The translations under genes were made by a program, and so were the position numbers. This document shows, piece after piece, positions 44,235-53,876 of a stretch of 64,000 bases of DNA. Position 1 is the first letter of the stretch. Every line of letters begins with the position of its first letter. Source of the DNA: Mycolicibacter hiberniae (lineage in GTDB: Bacteria > Actinomycetota > Actinomycetes > Mycobacteriales > Mycobacteriaceae); contig NZ_AP022609.1 of assembly GCF_010729485.1 (NCBI RefSeq), positions 620,001 to 684,000 on the forward strand, in the 5' to 3' direction. The notes beneath the pieces are model-generated. The model was not told the origin of the DNA, made no database searches, and saw nothing but the letters and a program-made list of their open reading frames with translations.

Positions 44235-45968
44235 ATGGGATTTCTCAAACCTCAACTGCCCGTAGTCGACTTCCCGGAGTGGAGCAAGGGCACGCGCAGC
44301 GAGAAGATCCGGCCGATGGCCCGGCACTGGGCGGAGGTGGGTTTCGGCACCCCGGTGGTGCTGCACCTGTTCTACGTGCTCAAGATCGGCCTGTACATCC
44401 TGGGCGCCTGGCTGTTCGCGCTGACCACCACCGGCATCGACGGATTCACCGAGGTGCGGCAGTGGTGGAGCGAACCGATCGTGTTCGAGAAGGTCGTGCT
44501 CTACACGATGCTGTTCGAGGTGATCGGCCTGGGCTGCGGCTTCGGCCCGCTCAACAACCGCTTCTTCCCGCCGATGGGATCCATCCTGTACTGGTTGCGG
44601 CCCGGCACCATTCGGCTGCCACCGTGGCCGGGGCGCATACCGCTGACCTCGGGCACCGCCCGCACCCCCCTGGACGCAGCCCTCTACGCGGCCCTGCTGG
44701 TGCTGCTGCTGGTGGCGCTGGTCTCCGACGGCACGGGCGCCATCGCCGCACTGCGCACCGAGATCGGGGTGCTGCCGCACTGGCAGATCGTGGCGATTCT
44801 GGCGGTGCTGGCGGTGCTCGGCCTGCGCGACAAGGTGATCTTCCTGGCCGCCCGCGGCGAGGTCTACGCGGCGCTGGCCGCGGCGTTCCTGTTCACCGGT
44901 GCCGACATGATCATCGCGGCCAAGGCGATCTTCATGGTGATCTGGGTGGGCGCGGCCACCTCCAAGCTCAACCGGCACTTCCCGTTCGTGATCTCGACGA
45001 TGATGAGCAACAACCCGCTGATCCGGCCGAAGGCCCTCAAACGCGCCTTCTTCAAGAACTTCCCCGACGACCTGCGCCCCGGCGGGCCGTCGAAGGCGCT
45101 GGCGCACGTGAGCACCGCGATCGAGATGCTGGCGCCGCTGCCGCTGTTCTTCTGTCACGGTGGCCTGCCCACCGCCATCGCGGCCACCGTGATGGTCGCC
45201 TTCCATCTGGGCATCCTCGCGGCCATTCCGATGGGCGTGCCGCTGGAATGGAACGTCTTCATGATTTTCGGGGTGTTGTCGCTGTTCGTCGCACACGCCG
45301 ACCTGGGACTGTCCGACATCACCGATCCGCTGCCGGTGGCACTGCTGTTCGCCGTCAGCGCCGGCACCGTAGTGCTGGGAAACCTGTTCCCGCAGAAGAT
45401 CTCGTTCCTGCCCGGGATGCGGTACTACGCCGGTAACTGGGACACCACGCTGTGGTGCCTGACGCCGTCCGCCGAAGAGAAGATCGCGCGGGGAATCGTC
45501 GCGATCGCCAGCATGCCCGCCGCGCAGCTGGAACGTTTCTACGGCAGCCCCGAGGCCGCCCAAATCCCGATCTACATGGGCTACGCCTTCCGGGGGTTCA
45601 ACACCCACGGCCGGGCGCTGTTCAGCCTGGCGCACCGGGCGATGGCCGACGGCGACGAGAGCGACTACTCGCTGACCGACGGGGAGCGGATCTGTTCGAC
45701 GGCGGTGGGCTGGAACTTCGGCGACGGCCACATGACCAATGAGCAGCTGATCGAGGCGTTGCAGCAGCGCTGCGGCTTCGAGCCCGGGGAGGTGCGGGTG
45801 GTGATCCTGGACGCCCAGCCGATCCACCGGCAGACGCAGACCTACCGGCTGGTGGACGCGGCCACCGGCGAGTTCGAGCGCGGCCACGTCAAGGTGGCGG
45901 ACATGGTGCAGCTGCAGCCCTGGCAGGACGACCTGCGCATCTACGTCGACGGCGCCGCCGGGGTGTGA
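44235..45968 (+). CDS. DUF3556 multi-pass membrane protein (Rv1132 type)
   Basis: 577 residues, almost the length of Rv1132. About nine hydrophobic segments fill residues 45-390 (VVLHLFYVLKIGLYILGAW, LGLRDKVIFLAARGEVYAAL, LLFAVSAGTVVLGNLF). The C-terminal 170 residues look soluble (EERGIVAIASM ... LQPWQDDLRIYVDG). The biochemical role is unknown. ATG 44235 is leaderless, TAGTCT (44222-44227) being 7 bases upstream. A perfect KstR palindrome overlaps this promoter, which suggests a place in sterol-responsive metabolism. Confidence 0.85.
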   Translation: MGFLKPQLPVVDFPEWSKGTRSEKIRPMARHWAEVGFGTPVVLHLFYVLKIGLYILGAWLFALTTTGIDGFTEVRQWWSEPIVFEKVVLYTMLFEVIGLGCGFGPLNNRFFPPMGSILYWLRPGTIRLPPWPGRIPLTSGTARTPLDAALYAALLVLLLVALVSDGTGAIAALRTEIGVLPHWQIVAILAVLAVLGLRDKVIFLAARGEVYAALAAAFLFTGADMIIAAKAIFMVIWVGAATSKLNRHFPFVISTMMSNNPLIRPKALKRAFFKNFPDDLRPGGPSKALAHVSTAIEMLAPLPLFFCHGGLPTAIAATVMVAFHLGILAAIPMGVPLEWNVFMIFGVLSLFVAHADLGLSDITDPLPVALLFAVSAGTVVLGNLFPQKISFLPGMRYYAGNWDTTLWCLTPSAEEKIARGIVAIASMPAAQLERFYGSPEAAQIPIYMGYAFRGFNTHGRALFSLAHRAMADGDESDYSLTDGERICSTAVGWNFGDGHMTNEQLIEALQQRCGFEPGEVRVVILDAQPIHRQTQTYRLVDAATGEFERGHVKVADMVQLQPWQDDLRIYVDGAAGV

Positions 45969-45975
45969 CCCAGAT

Positions 45976-46005
45976 AACTGGTACAACCAGTTGACCAGTA
46001 TGGTC
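45976..46005. promoter_or_regulatory. FadR/GntR-type operators upstream of the GntR gene
   Basis: AACTGGTACAACCAGTT (45976-45992) is a perfect 7-bp inverted repeat with the TGGT-N3-ACCA core of FadR-subfamily operators. GACCAGTATGGTC (45993-46005) immediately follows as a second 5-bp palindrome and includes a -10-like TATGGT. This is the expected layout for autoregulation of the adjacent GntR gene. Confidence 0.75.
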
Positions 46006-46018
46006 GCGCTGTCCCACC

Positions 46019-46753
46019 ATGGAGCCCATGGAGCCCATGGACCTTGCACCGATCTCGCGGACCGCGCTGTCCGACACGATCTTCGTGCGCCTCGTCGAGG
46101 AGATCCTGACCGGACGCCTGCCGGCCGGTGAGGCACTGCCCTCCGAGCGGGAACTGGCGCTGACCCTGCAGGTCAACCGCCACGCCGTGCGCGAAGCCCT
46201 CAAACGGCTGCAGCAGGCGGGACTGGTCCGGATCAGTCACGGCGGCAAGACCCGGGTGCTCGACTGGCGCCAAAGCGCCGGGCTGGATGCCCTGACCGGG
46301 CTGGCTGTGGCCGGGGCGATCCCCACCCGCCAGATCATCGGCGACGTCGCGGTGATGCGGCGCTCCATCGCCGCAGACGCCGCCCGGCTGTGCGCGCGCA
46401 ACGCCTCCCCGCAGCAACGGGCCGCGATCAGTGCAGCCGCGGCGGCCTACCCGGTCGCCGACGACCTCAACGCCCTCGCCGAGGCCGACCTGGCGTTCTG
46501 GATCGCCGTTATTGACGGCTCAGAAAATATCGCGTACCGGCTCGCCCTCAACACCCTCGTCGCGGCGTACGAGGAGATGGGCCGCGACGCCATCTACGCG
46601 CTCGGGCTCGCCGAGTTCGCCGACCGCAACGCCCACATCGACCTGGCCGCCGCCATCGCGGCCGCCGACGAGGACGCGGCCTACCGCCTTGCCGATGAGT
46701 TGCTGGCCCGGTTCGTCACGGCCTGCCAGGCCGGCGCCCAGGAAGGGGAGTAG
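46019..46753 (+). CDS. FadR-subfamily GntR transcriptional regulator
   Basis: 244 residues. The winged HTH (about 15-75) reads LPSERELALTLQVNRHAVRE followed by LKRLQQAGLVRISHGGKTRV; the C-terminal FCD-type domain is all helical. The 5' end contains three in-frame ATGs in a repeated sequence (ATGGAGCCC twice, then ATGGACCTT), so the start could be 46019, 46028 or 46037. It sits 5 bases before the sterol desaturase gene and downstream of two FadR-type palindromes, so it probably controls itself and that gene. Confidence 0.9.
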   Translation: MEPMEPMDLAPISRTALSDTIFVRLVEEILTGRLPAGEALPSERELALTLQVNRHAVREALKRLQQAGLVRISHGGKTRVLDWRQSAGLDALTGLAVAGAIPTRQIIGDVAVMRRSIAADAARLCARNASPQQRAAISAAAAAYPVADDLNALAEADLAFWIAVIDGSENIAYRLALNTLVAAYEEMGRDAIYALGLAEFADRNAHIDLAAAIAAADEDAAYRLADELLARFVTACQAGAQEGE

Positions 46754-46758
46754 CTCCC

Positions 46759-47586
46759 ATGTTCGACCTCATCGCACACGCCATTCCGGTCTTCGTGCTC
46801 TGCCTGACCCTGGAAGCCGTGTCGTTCGCCGTGCGGCCCGACGACGACGAGCTCGGTTACGAACTGCGCGACACCGGCACCAGTCTGGCGATGGGCATCG
46901 GCAACGTCATCATCAACATCGGGTGGAAGCTGGCCGTGCTGGCCATCTTCAGCGCGGCCTACCTGCTGGCACCCGTCCACCTGCCCGCGGCCAACCCGCT
47001 GACCTGGATCGCGCTGTTCGTCGCCGACGACTTCGCCTACTACTGGTACCACCGGACCCACCACACCATCCGGGTGTTCTGGGCCAGCCACGTGGTGCAC
47101 CACTCCAGCCGGCACTACAACCTGTCCACGGCCCTGCGCCAGACCTGGACGCCGTTCACCTCGGTGCCGTTCTGGATCCTGCTGGCGTTCGCCGGATTCG
47201 CCCCGTGGATGATCCTGCTCCAGCAGTCCGTCAGCCTGCTCTACCAGTTCTTCATTCACACCGAACGCGTCGGCAAGCTCTGGCGGCCCCTCGAATTCGT
47301 CTTCAACACCCCGTCGCATCACCGGGTGCACCACGGCGCCAACCCCAGCTACCTCGACAAGAACTACGGGGGAATCCTGATCGTGTGGGATCGGCTGTTC
47401 GGCACCTTCGAGCCCGAGAACGAGCCGGCCGTCTACGGCTTGACCAAGAACATCGACACGTTCAACCCGGTGCGAGTGGCCACCCACGAGTACGTCGCGA
47501 TCTGGCGCGACATCCGCGCGGCGCGCAGCTGGCGTGCGGTGTTCGGCCACCTGTTCCGCGGCCCGGGATGGCAGCCCGCCGGCTAG
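46759..47586 (+). CDS. Sterol desaturase / fatty acid hydroxylase family protein
   Basis: 275 residues. The eight-His di-iron membrane-oxygenase signature is present: YHRTHH, HVVHHSSRHYN and HRVHHGANPSY. Three to four membrane helices surround them. The family hydroxylates or desaturates sterols and long alkyl chains. It starts 5 bases after the GntR stop, forming an operon with its likely regulator. The final four bases overlap the convergent enoyl-CoA hydratase gene. Confidence 0.9.
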   Translation: MFDLIAHAIPVFVLCLTLEAVSFAVRPDDDELGYELRDTGTSLAMGIGNVIINIGWKLAVLAIFSAAYLLAPVHLPAANPLTWIALFVADDFAYYWYHRTHHTIRVFWASHVVHHSSRHYNLSTALRQTWTPFTSVPFWILLAFAGFAPWMILLQQSVSLLYQFFIHTERVGKLWRPLEFVFNTPSHHRVHHGANPSYLDKNYGGILIVWDRLFGTFEPENEPAVYGLTKNIDTFNPVRVATHEYVAIWRDIRAARSWRAVFGHLFRGPGWQPAG

Positions 47587-48461
47587 GTGCCGGGCACCCA
47601 CTCGTCGTAGAACGGCGGCATCTGTGAGGCCCGAGCACTGAAGTGCGGGGCACGCTTTTCCAGGAAGGCGCGCACGCCGTCGGCGCCGTCACCGATGCTG
47701 GTGTAGAACATCGCCAGCGAGTCGACCCGGTGCGCCTCCACCGGATCGGGCTGGGCGGAGTTGCGGTAGAGCATCTGGCGGATCAGCGCGAAGGAGACCG
47801 GCGAGCGGCCCTTGGTCCAGGCGTCGGCCAGCGCCCGCGCCTCGGCCAAAAGTGTCTCCGGTTGGTGAACTGCCTGGGCGATCCCGCAGCCGTGTGCGGC
47901 CTCGGCGTCGAGGATGTCGGCGCGATACAGCAGATCCAGGGCCGTCGGCATGCCCACGATCCGCGGCAGGAACCACGTCGAGCAGGCCTCCGGGGTGATG
48001 CCCAATTTCCCGAACACCAACCCGAACCGTGCCTTGGTGGAAAACAGCCGGGCGTCCATGGCCAGCATCATGGTGGCGCCGATCCCGACCGCGGCGCCGT
48101 TGACCGCGGCGATCACCGGCTTGCGGCAGCCATAGATCGCCAGCGTCACCCGTCCGCCGGTGTCGCGCACCCGCACCAGTTCGGGATCGTCGAGGTCGGC
48201 CATGTCGGCCAGTGCCGGCGACTTGGACTCGTCGAGACCGAACACGTTGCCGGAGCTGGACAGGTCCATGCCGGCGCAGAACGCGCGTCCGGAGCCGGTG
48301 ACGATCACCGCGCGGACATCGTCGTTGTCGTTGACGTCGATGAAGGTGCGTTCCAACTCGTCGGCCATCTCGACGGTGAACGCGTTGAGATTGTCCGGCC
48401 GGTGCAGATACACGGTGAGAATGCCGTCTTCGACCTCGTGTCGCAGCGTGGTGAAGTCCAT
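47583..48461 (-). CDS. Enoyl-CoA hydratase/isomerase (crotonase)
   Basis: 292 residues. Oxyanion-hole segments VIVTGSGRAFCAGMDLSSSG and NGAAVGIGATMMLAMD are typical, and PEACSTWFLPRIVG carries the catalytic Glu. The C-terminus is longer than in standard hydratases and ends in PFYDEWVPGT. Substrate unknown; fatty-acid beta-oxidation is most likely. The ATG is leaderless with TAGCCT (complement of 48468-48473) 6 bases upstream. A long hairpin separates it from the end of metE. Confidence 0.9.
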   Translation of the reverse strand: MDFTTLRHEVEDGILTVYLHRPDNLNAFTVEMADELERTFIDVNDNDDVRAVIVTGSGRAFCAGMDLSSSGNVFGLDESKSPALADMADLDDPELVRVRDTGGRVTLAIYGCRKPVIAAVNGAAVGIGATMMLAMDARLFSTKARFGLVFGKLGITPEACSTWFLPRIVGMPTALDLLYRADILDAEAAHGCGIAQAVHQPETLLAEARALADAWTKGRSPVSFALIRQMLYRNSAQPDPVEAHRVDSLAMFYTSIGDGADGVRAFLEKRAPHFSARASQMPPFYDEWVPGT

Positions 48462-48488
48462 CAGGCAAGGCTAATGCGCCGGCTTACG

Positions 48489-48550
48489 CGCCGAGTGTGC
48501 GTCCAGGGCGAGAATCAGGTGAAAATCCCGCCCTGGACGCACACTCGGCG
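48489..48550 (-). repeat. Long-stem hairpin repeat after metE
   Basis: Arms 48489-48510 and 48529-48550 are perfectly complementary over 22 bp (ends CGCCGAGTGTG ... CACTCGGCG) with an 18-base loop. It begins 9 bases after the metE stop. The stem bottom CGCCGA and stem top CCAGGGCG recur in a second hairpin at 59778-59839. It may act as a terminator and/or a dispersed palindromic repeat. Confidence 0.8.
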
Positions 48551-48558
48551 AGTTGTCG

Positions 48559-50835
48559 TTACACCCCGGCCCGGACCTGCTGGGCCGCGGCGACCATGTT
48601 GGCCAGTGAAGCGGTCACCTCGTCGGGCTTGCGGGTCTTCAACCCGCAATCCGGGTTGACCCACAGACGCTGCGCGGGCACGGCGCCCAGTGCCTCACGC
48701 AGCGACACCGCCATCTCGTCGGCGCTGGGCACCCGCGGCGAGTGGATGTCGTAGACCCCGGGGCCGACTTCGTTGGCGAACCCGATCGCGTTGAGGTCGT
48801 CGAGCACCTCCATGTGCGAGCGCGCCGCCTCGATCGAGGTGACGTCGGCGTCCAGGTCGGCGATCGCGCCGATCACCTCACCGAACTCCGAGTAGCACAG
48901 GTGGGTGTGGATCTGGGTCGCATCCGAGACACCTGACGTCGCCAGCCGGAAAGCGCCGACCGCCCACTCCAGGTAGGCCGCTTTGTCGGCGTCGCGCAGC
49001 GGCAGCAGCTCGCGCAGGGCGGGCTCGTCGACCTGGATCACCGCGATACCGGCGGCCTCCAGATCGAGCGTCTCCTCCCGGATCGCCAAGGCCACCTGGT
49101 AGGCGGTGTCGGCCAGCGGCTGGTCGTCGCGCACGAACGACCAGGCCAGGATGGTCACCGGGCCGGTGAGCATGCCCTTGACCGGCTTGTCGGTCAGCGA
49201 CTGGGCGTAGGTCGCCCACTGCACCGTCATCGGCTTGGGCCGGGTGACGTCGCCGAACAGCACCGGCGGACGGACACAGCGACTGCCGTAGGACTGCACC
49301 CAGCCGTTGCGGGTGGCGAAGAAGCCCTCCAGCTGCTCGGCGAAGTACTGCACCATGTCGTTGCGCTCCGGCTCGCCGTGCACCAGAACGTCGAGGCCCA
49401 GATCCTCCTGCAGCTTGATGACGGCAGCGACTTCGGCCTTCATCCGCTCGATGTACTGCACCTGGTCGATCTCGCCGGCCGCCAACGCCGCACGGGCCTT
49501 GCGGATCTCGACGGTCTGCGGGAACGAGCCGATGGTGGTGGTGGGCAGCGGCGGCAGGTGCAGCCGCGCCTCCTGAGCGGCGCGGCGTGCCTGCGCCGAA
49601 CCGCGCCGGGTGCCGGCCGCCCTGATCTCGGCGATCTGCGCGCGCAGCGCGGCATTGTTCAGGCGCGGGTCGGACGTGCGGGAGGCGACCGCGGCGTCGG
49701 ACGCGGCGATCTCCTCGGCCACGGCATCCGGGCCGTCGCGCAGGGCACGCGCCAGGGTGGCCACCTCGCTCACCTTCTCCGCGCCGAACGCCAGCCAACT
49801 GCGCAGCGCCTCGTCCAATCCGGACTCGGGTTCCAACGAGTACGGCACGTGCAGCGTCGAGCACGACGTCGATACCGCAACGGCCGCCGCACTGCCTCGC
49901 AGCGATACCAGGGTGGCCAGCGCCGCCCGCAGGTCGGTGCGCCAGATGTTGCGGCCGTCGACGATGCCGGCCACCAGAGTCTTGGATGCCAGCTCCGGCA
50001 CCGGCGCCACGGTGCTCGGGCCGTAGACCAGGTCCACCCCGATGGCCTCGACCGGCGTGCGGGCCAGCGCCGCCAGCCCCGCACCGGGGTCACCGAAGTA
50101 GGTGGCCACGAAGATCGACGGCCGGTTGCTCAGCCCGCCGAGCCGGTTGTAGACCTGCTCGGCCAGCGCGGGCGCGTCGGCGCAGATGTCGGTCACCAGC
50201 ACCGGCTCGTCGATCTGCACCCACTGCGCCCCGGCGTCGGCCAGCGCGCCCAGCAGTTCGGCGTAGACCTCGGTGAGCTCGTCCAGGCGGGAGATCGGTG
50301 CCGGCGCACCGTCGACAGCCTTGGACAGCAGCAGGAAGGTGACCGGACCGATGATCACGGGCCGGGCCACGTTTCCGCCGATGCCCTGCACTTGTGCCTC
50401 GGCGAGCTCGGCCAGCACCTTGGCCGGGTTCAGCCTGAACGTTGTGTCCGGGCCGATCTCGGCAACGATGTAGTGGTAGTTGGTGTCGAACCACTTGGTC
50501 ATCTCCAGCGGTGCAATGTCCGAGGTGCCCCGGGCTGCGGCGAAGTAGCGGTCCAGCTCGTCGGTCACGCCGGCCACCCGGGCGGGGAGTGCGCCCAGCA
50601 GCACCGCCGTGTCGAGCATCTGGTCGTAGTAGGAGAACGTGTTCACCGGCACCGAGTCCAGGCCGGCGGCGGTCAGCTGAGCCCAGGCGTCGCGGCGCAG
50701 TCCGGCGGCCACATGGCGCAGCTCGTCCTGGTTGATCCGGCCGGCCCAGTAACTTTCGGTGGCGCGTTTGAGCTCGCGTCGAGGTCCGATGCGCGGGGAG
50801 CCGATGACGGTGGCGGTAAAGGGGTGAGCGTTCAC
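48559..50835 (-). CDS. metE: Cobalamin-independent methionine synthase MetE
   Basis: 758 residues, full length. It methylates homocysteine from 5-methyltetrahydropteroyl-triglutamate. Zinc ligands are visible in the C-terminal half (VHGEPERND and NPDCGLKTR), with [10 protein letters not shown] for the substrate, and the N-terminal half is a decayed copy of the barrel as in all MetE. Corresponds to Rv1133c. A cobalamin riboswitch lies in the leader, so vitamin B12 should switch off this enzyme in favour of MetH. Confidence 0.97.
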   Translation of the reverse strand: MNAHPFTATVIGSPRIGPRRELKRATESYWAGRINQDELRHVAAGLRRDAWAQLTAAGLDSVPVNTFSYYDQMLDTAVLLGALPARVAGVTDELDRYFAAARGTSDIAPLEMTKWFDTNYHYIVAEIGPDTTFRLNPAKVLAELAEAQVQGIGGNVARPVIIGPVTFLLLSKAVDGAPAPISRLDELTEVYAELLGALADAGAQWVQIDEPVLVTDICADAPALAEQVYNRLGGLSNRPSIFVATYFGDPGAGLAALARTPVEAIGVDLVYGPSTVAPVPELASKTLVAGIVDGRNIWRTDLRAALATLVSLRGSAAAVAVSTSCSTLHVPYSLEPESGLDEALRSWLAFGAEKVSEVATLARALRDGPDAVAEEIAASDAAVASRTSDPRLNNAALRAQIAEIRAAGTRRGSAQARRAAQEARLHLPPLPTTTIGSFPQTVEIRKARAALAAGEIDQVQYIERMKAEVAAVIKLQEDLGLDVLVHGEPERNDMVQYFAEQLEGFFATRNGWVQSYGSRCVRPPVLFGDVTRPKPMTVQWATYAQSLTDKPVKGMLTGPVTILAWSFVRDDQPLADTAYQVALAIREETLDLEAAGIAVIQVDEPALRELLPLRDADKAAYLEWAVGAFRLATSGVSDATQIHTHLCYSEFGEVIGAIADLDADVTSIEAARSHMEVLDDLNAIGFANEVGPGVYDIHSPRVPSADEMAVSLREALGAVPAQRLWVNPDCGLKTRKPDEVTASLANMVAAAQQVRAGV

Positions 50836-50982
50836 GAGTTGATCCTTCGATTGCAGGGTGGATCACCGCCGGCAGTTGTCCAGCCAATCCGGTCCCATGC
50901 AATTTAACGCAATAAAACCCTCAAAACCAGACGCCCATTCCGCGGGGCGATGATCCGCTGGGCGCGGCGCGCCCAGCACAAC

Positions 50983-51190
50983 AGGCAGGTATTCGGACTC
51001 GCAGGCACGCACCGAAGTGCTCCTAATGGCCGTCGCTTCCCAGTCGGTGGACCAGTGCTTTGTGACGGCGGTCGTTCCTGCATACCGCTGCGGGACAGTC
51101 CCGGATTCTCACCGGGTTCCCTCTCGCGCCCGACGGAAAACCGCCGTGCGCTCGATGCCGAAGCCGCCGTGAGGCGGCGCCGGCAAACCA
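50983..51190 (-). promoter_or_regulatory. Cobalamin (AdoCbl) riboswitch in metE leader
   Basis: On the minus strand the core reads GGGAACCCGGTGAGAATCC then GGGACTGTCCCGCAGCGGTA (complement of about 51083-51121), the B12-box consensus. The 3' part GAGTCCGAATACCTGCC (complement of about 50984-51000) is the conserved closing segment. The switch ends about 150 bases before the metE ATG. Mycobacterial metE is known to be repressed by B12 through such an element. Confidence 0.92.
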
Positions 51191-51205
51191 GTTGCAGGAC
51201 CGAGA

Positions 51206-51859
51206 TTACTCGGCGTGCTGGGCCGCGAGCGCCTGCGGGATCGGCGTGTGGCCGTCGTTGAAATCGATGGTGCGCCCAGTGGTCGACGCGTCGGCCAGGC
51301 AGGCCGCGATCACTTGGGCGACGTTGCCGCGCGACACCTGACCCCTGCCCGTGCCCACGTCGATGCGGCCGGTCGGCTCCTCGAGCGTCAGCCGGCTCGG
51401 CCCCAGCACCGTCCAGTCCAGGTCGCTGGCGCGCAGGTGGGCGTCGGCGGCGGCTTTGGCCTGCGCATACGGAAAGAACGAGTCGCCTTCGGGAACACCG
51501 TGGTTGGGACCGGCGCCGAAGTAGGACACCATGATGAACCGCCGCACCCCGGCCTTGGCGGCGGCGTCGATGGTGCGGATCGCGGCGTCGCGGTCCACGG
51601 CGTAGGTCCGCGCCGGATTGCCGCCGCCGGCACCCGCGGAGAACACCACCGCGTCGTGACCGGCCAGCAGCTCGGCCAGCGCGTCGGTGTCGAGGTGCTC
51701 GATGTCGGCCACCACCGGGTGCGCCCCGGTCGCCGCGACCTCATCGGCGTGCTCGGGGTTGCGGAACACCGAAGTGACCTGATTGCCGCGGGCGCTCAGG
51801 ATGGGGGCGAGCAGCAGGGCGACCTTGCCGTGGCCACCGATGATCACGATGCGAGCCAT
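51206..51859 (-). CDS. NAD(P)-binding atypical SDR (YwnB-like)
   Basis: 217 residues from ATG 51859. The Rossmann motif IIGGHGKVA and the VSYFGAG segment fit the atypical SDR5/NAD(P)H-binding group (PF13460); no classical Y-x3-K is evident near position 150, so a sensor or flavin-reductase-like role is possible. TAGCGT (complement of 51867-51872) is 7 bases upstream, a leaderless start. It lies between the riboswitch and an SDR pseudogene. Confidence 0.82.
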   Translation of the reverse strand: MARIVIIGGHGKVALLLAPILSARGNQVTSVFRNPEHADEVAATGAHPVVADIEHLDTDALAELLAGHDAVVFSAGAGGGNPARTYAVDRDAAIRTIDAAAKAGVRRFIMVSYFGAGPNHGVPEGDSFFPYAQAKAAADAHLRASDLDWTVLGPSRLTLEEPTGRIDVGTGRGQVSRGNVAQVIAACLADASTTGRTIDFNDGHTPIPQALAAQHAE

Positions 51860-51907
51860 GGGAGCGACGCTACCGGGCGGCGGACGCCGCGACACCGGCG
51901 CGACGAC

Positions 51908-52405
51908 TCAGCCGCCCGGACCGTCGGCCATTTGAGCAGGGAGCCGGCGTCGACGCGGATGTGCTGGCCGGTGATGAAGCGCGCGTCGTCACTGGCCAGG
52001 AACACCCCGGGATTGGCCATGTCCTCGGGCTCCACGCAGGGGATCGGCATCGCCTGGAAGGGCGTGAACAGCGGCTCGGCATCCTCGCGGGTGGCCTTCT
52101 TGCCCGCGGCGGTCAGGTCCGGGCGGAACATGGAGTACATGCCGTCGTTCTGCAGCAGGTGGGTGTTGCAGTTGGTGGGGTGAATGGCGTTGACCCGGAT
52201 CATCCGGGGCGCCAGATACAGCGAAATCTGGTTTGACGTACTCCATGACGATGCGCTTGCTCCACCCGTAGCCGGTGCCGCCCGGTCGCGTGTTCGGGTT
52301 GTCGGTGGTTCCCCGGATCATGCCCGCGGTCGAGCCCGTGACGATGACGGATGCGCCGTCGGGAAGATGTGGAATGGCAACGGCCACAGTGTTAATCACG
52401 CCCAC
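51908..52405 (-). pseudogene. Truncated, frameshifted SDR (mycofactocin-coupled type)
   Basis: The minus strand encodes MGVINTVAVAIPHL ... GYGWSKRIVMEYVK, then, one frame away, ISLYLAPRMIRVNAIHPTN ... GQHIRVDAGSLLKWP. An extra base near 52231 breaks the frame between YVK and QISLYLAP. A missing base near 51923 changes the last codons; restoring it gives WP-x-GPGG and a stop at 51908. The N-terminal Rossmann half is absent. The pattern matches carveol-dehydrogenase-like SDRs thought to use mycofactocin-linked NAD. The gene is dead. Confidence 0.75.
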
Positions 52406-52487
52406 CAGGGTCCCGTGGGCAGCTTGGCGGCCGGTCCAAAGCCGTCACGGCGTCGGTTCCGGTCTACTTCAGCCGCTCCGATGAGCA

Positions 52488-52643
52488 GTGACCCAGGTCG
52501 ACATCGCGGGCCTGCTCCCGCAGTGCGCCGACGGTGAGCCGGACAAGCACGGCCGGCCTGAAGCGCGCCACTACAACTTCGAGCCGACGTTCATCATGTG
52601 GGGGCTGCAGGACCTGCACCTGGAGTTCGATCCGGTCGGCTGA
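52488..52643 (+). pseudogene. Unrecognised C-terminal-like ORF remnant
   Basis: 51 codons (…RHYNFEPTFIMWGLQDLHLEF near the end) that look like the tail of a larger protein, without a believable start or ribosome-binding site. I do not recognise the family. It lies in a decayed stretch between the SDR pseudogene and the thiolase gene. Confidence 0.3.
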
Positions 52644-52686
52644 CCAAGCGATGGCCACCCCCCTTCGGGTGGCGGCGACGGGCTGG

Positions 52687-52713
52687 TTGACAATCGAGGT
52701 CAATCACACCTCG
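52687..52713. promoter_or_regulatory. -35-like box and inverted repeat upstream of the thiolase
   Basis: TTGACA (52687-52692) is followed by CGAGGT (52695-52700) and ACCTCG (52708-52713), a 6-bp inverted repeat with a 7-base spacer. It is positioned like an operator for the thiolase operon. The -10 element is not clear. Confidence 0.4.
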
Positions 52714-52730
52714 TTGAATGAAGGAGCACC

Positions 52731-53876
52731 ATGGCTGAAGCCGTCATTGTGGAAGCGGTGCGTTCGCCAGTCGGCAAGCGCAACGGTGGACTGTCGGGGG
52801 TGCACCCCGCGGAGCTGTCCGCCCAGGTGCTCAACGGCCTGGTCACGCGGGCCGGTGTGGACCCGGCGCTCGTCGACGATGTGATCTGGGGCTGCGTCAT
52901 GCAGGCCGGTGAGCAGGCGCTGGACATCGGCCGGACCGCCGTGCTCAGCGCGGGCTGGCCCGAGAGCGTCCCCGCGGTGACGGTGGACCGCCAGTGTGGG
53001 TCGAGCCAGCAGTCGGTGCACTTCGCCGCAGCCGGCGTGATCGCCGGACACTACGACGTCGTCGTGGCCGGTGGGGTCGAGTCGATGTCGCGGACCCCGA
53101 TGGGCTCCTCGCTGGCCAACGGCGGCCGGCCCTACGGCGAATCCTTCAAGGCGCGCTACGAGCAGACCCCCAACCAGGGCATCGGTGCCGAGATGATGGC
53201 CACCAAGTGGGGCCTGAGCCGTACCGCGCTCGACGAGTTCGCGCTGGCATCGCACGAAAAGGCCGCTGCCGCCCAGGACGCGGGCGCCTTCAAGGACGAG
53301 ATCGTCTCGATCACCGACCCCGAGGGCAACGTCATCAGCGAAGACGAAGGCATCCGCCGCGGCACCACCTTGGAGAAGATGGGCCAGCTCAAGCCCGCCT
53401 TCAAAGAGGACGGCGTGATCCACGCCGGCAACTCCAGCCAGATCTCCGACGGCTCGGCGGCGCTGTTGTTCATGTCGGCGGAGAAGGCCAAGGAGCTGGG
53501 CCTGACCCCGCTGGCCCGGGTGCACACCGCGACGCTGGCCGGCTCCGACCCGGTGATGATGCTGTCCGCGCCGATCCCGGCCACGCAGAAGGCACTGCAG
53601 CGGTCCGGCCTGAGCGTCGACGACATCGGGGCCTTCGAGGTCAACGAGGCGTTCGCCCCGGTGCCCATGGCCTGGCTCGCCGACATCGGTGCCGACCCGA
53701 AGAAGCTCAACCCCAACGGCGGGGCGATCGCGCTGGGCCACCCGCTCGGCGGTTCCGGTGCCCGGATCATGACCACGCTGCTGTACCACATGCGCGCCAA
53801 CGGGATTCGCTACGGCCTGCAGACCATGTGCGAGGGCGGCGGGCAGGCCAACGCCACCATTCTGGAGCTGCTGTGA
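52731..53876 (+). CDS. Acetyl-CoA acetyltransferase / thiolase
   Basis: 381 residues, full-length thiolase. The acyl-accepting Cys is in VDRQCGSSQQSVHF; the His of GGAIALGHPLGGSGARI and the second Cys in TMCEGGGQANA complete the active site. It either cleaves 3-ketoacyl-CoA or condenses acyl-CoAs. GAAGGAG stands 6 bases before the ATG. Its stop overlaps the next gene by four bases. The corresponding place in M. tuberculosis is, as I recall, only a short thiolase fragment (Rv1135A). Confidence 0.92.
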   Translation: MAEAVIVEAVRSPVGKRNGGLSGVHPAELSAQVLNGLVTRAGVDPALVDDVIWGCVMQAGEQALDIGRTAVLSAGWPESVPAVTVDRQCGSSQQSVHFAAAGVIAGHYDVVVAGGVESMSRTPMGSSLANGGRPYGESFKARYEQTPNQGIGAEMMATKWGLSRTALDEFALASHEKAAAAQDAGAFKDEIVSITDPEGNVISEDEGIRRGTTLEKMGQLKPAFKEDGVIHAGNSSQISDGSAALLFMSAEKAKELGLTPLARVHTATLAGSDPVMMLSAPIPATQKALQRSGLSVDDIGAFEVNEAFAPVPMAWLADIGADPKKLNPNGGAIALGHPLGGSGARIMTTLLYHMRANGIRYGLQTMCEGGGQANATILELL

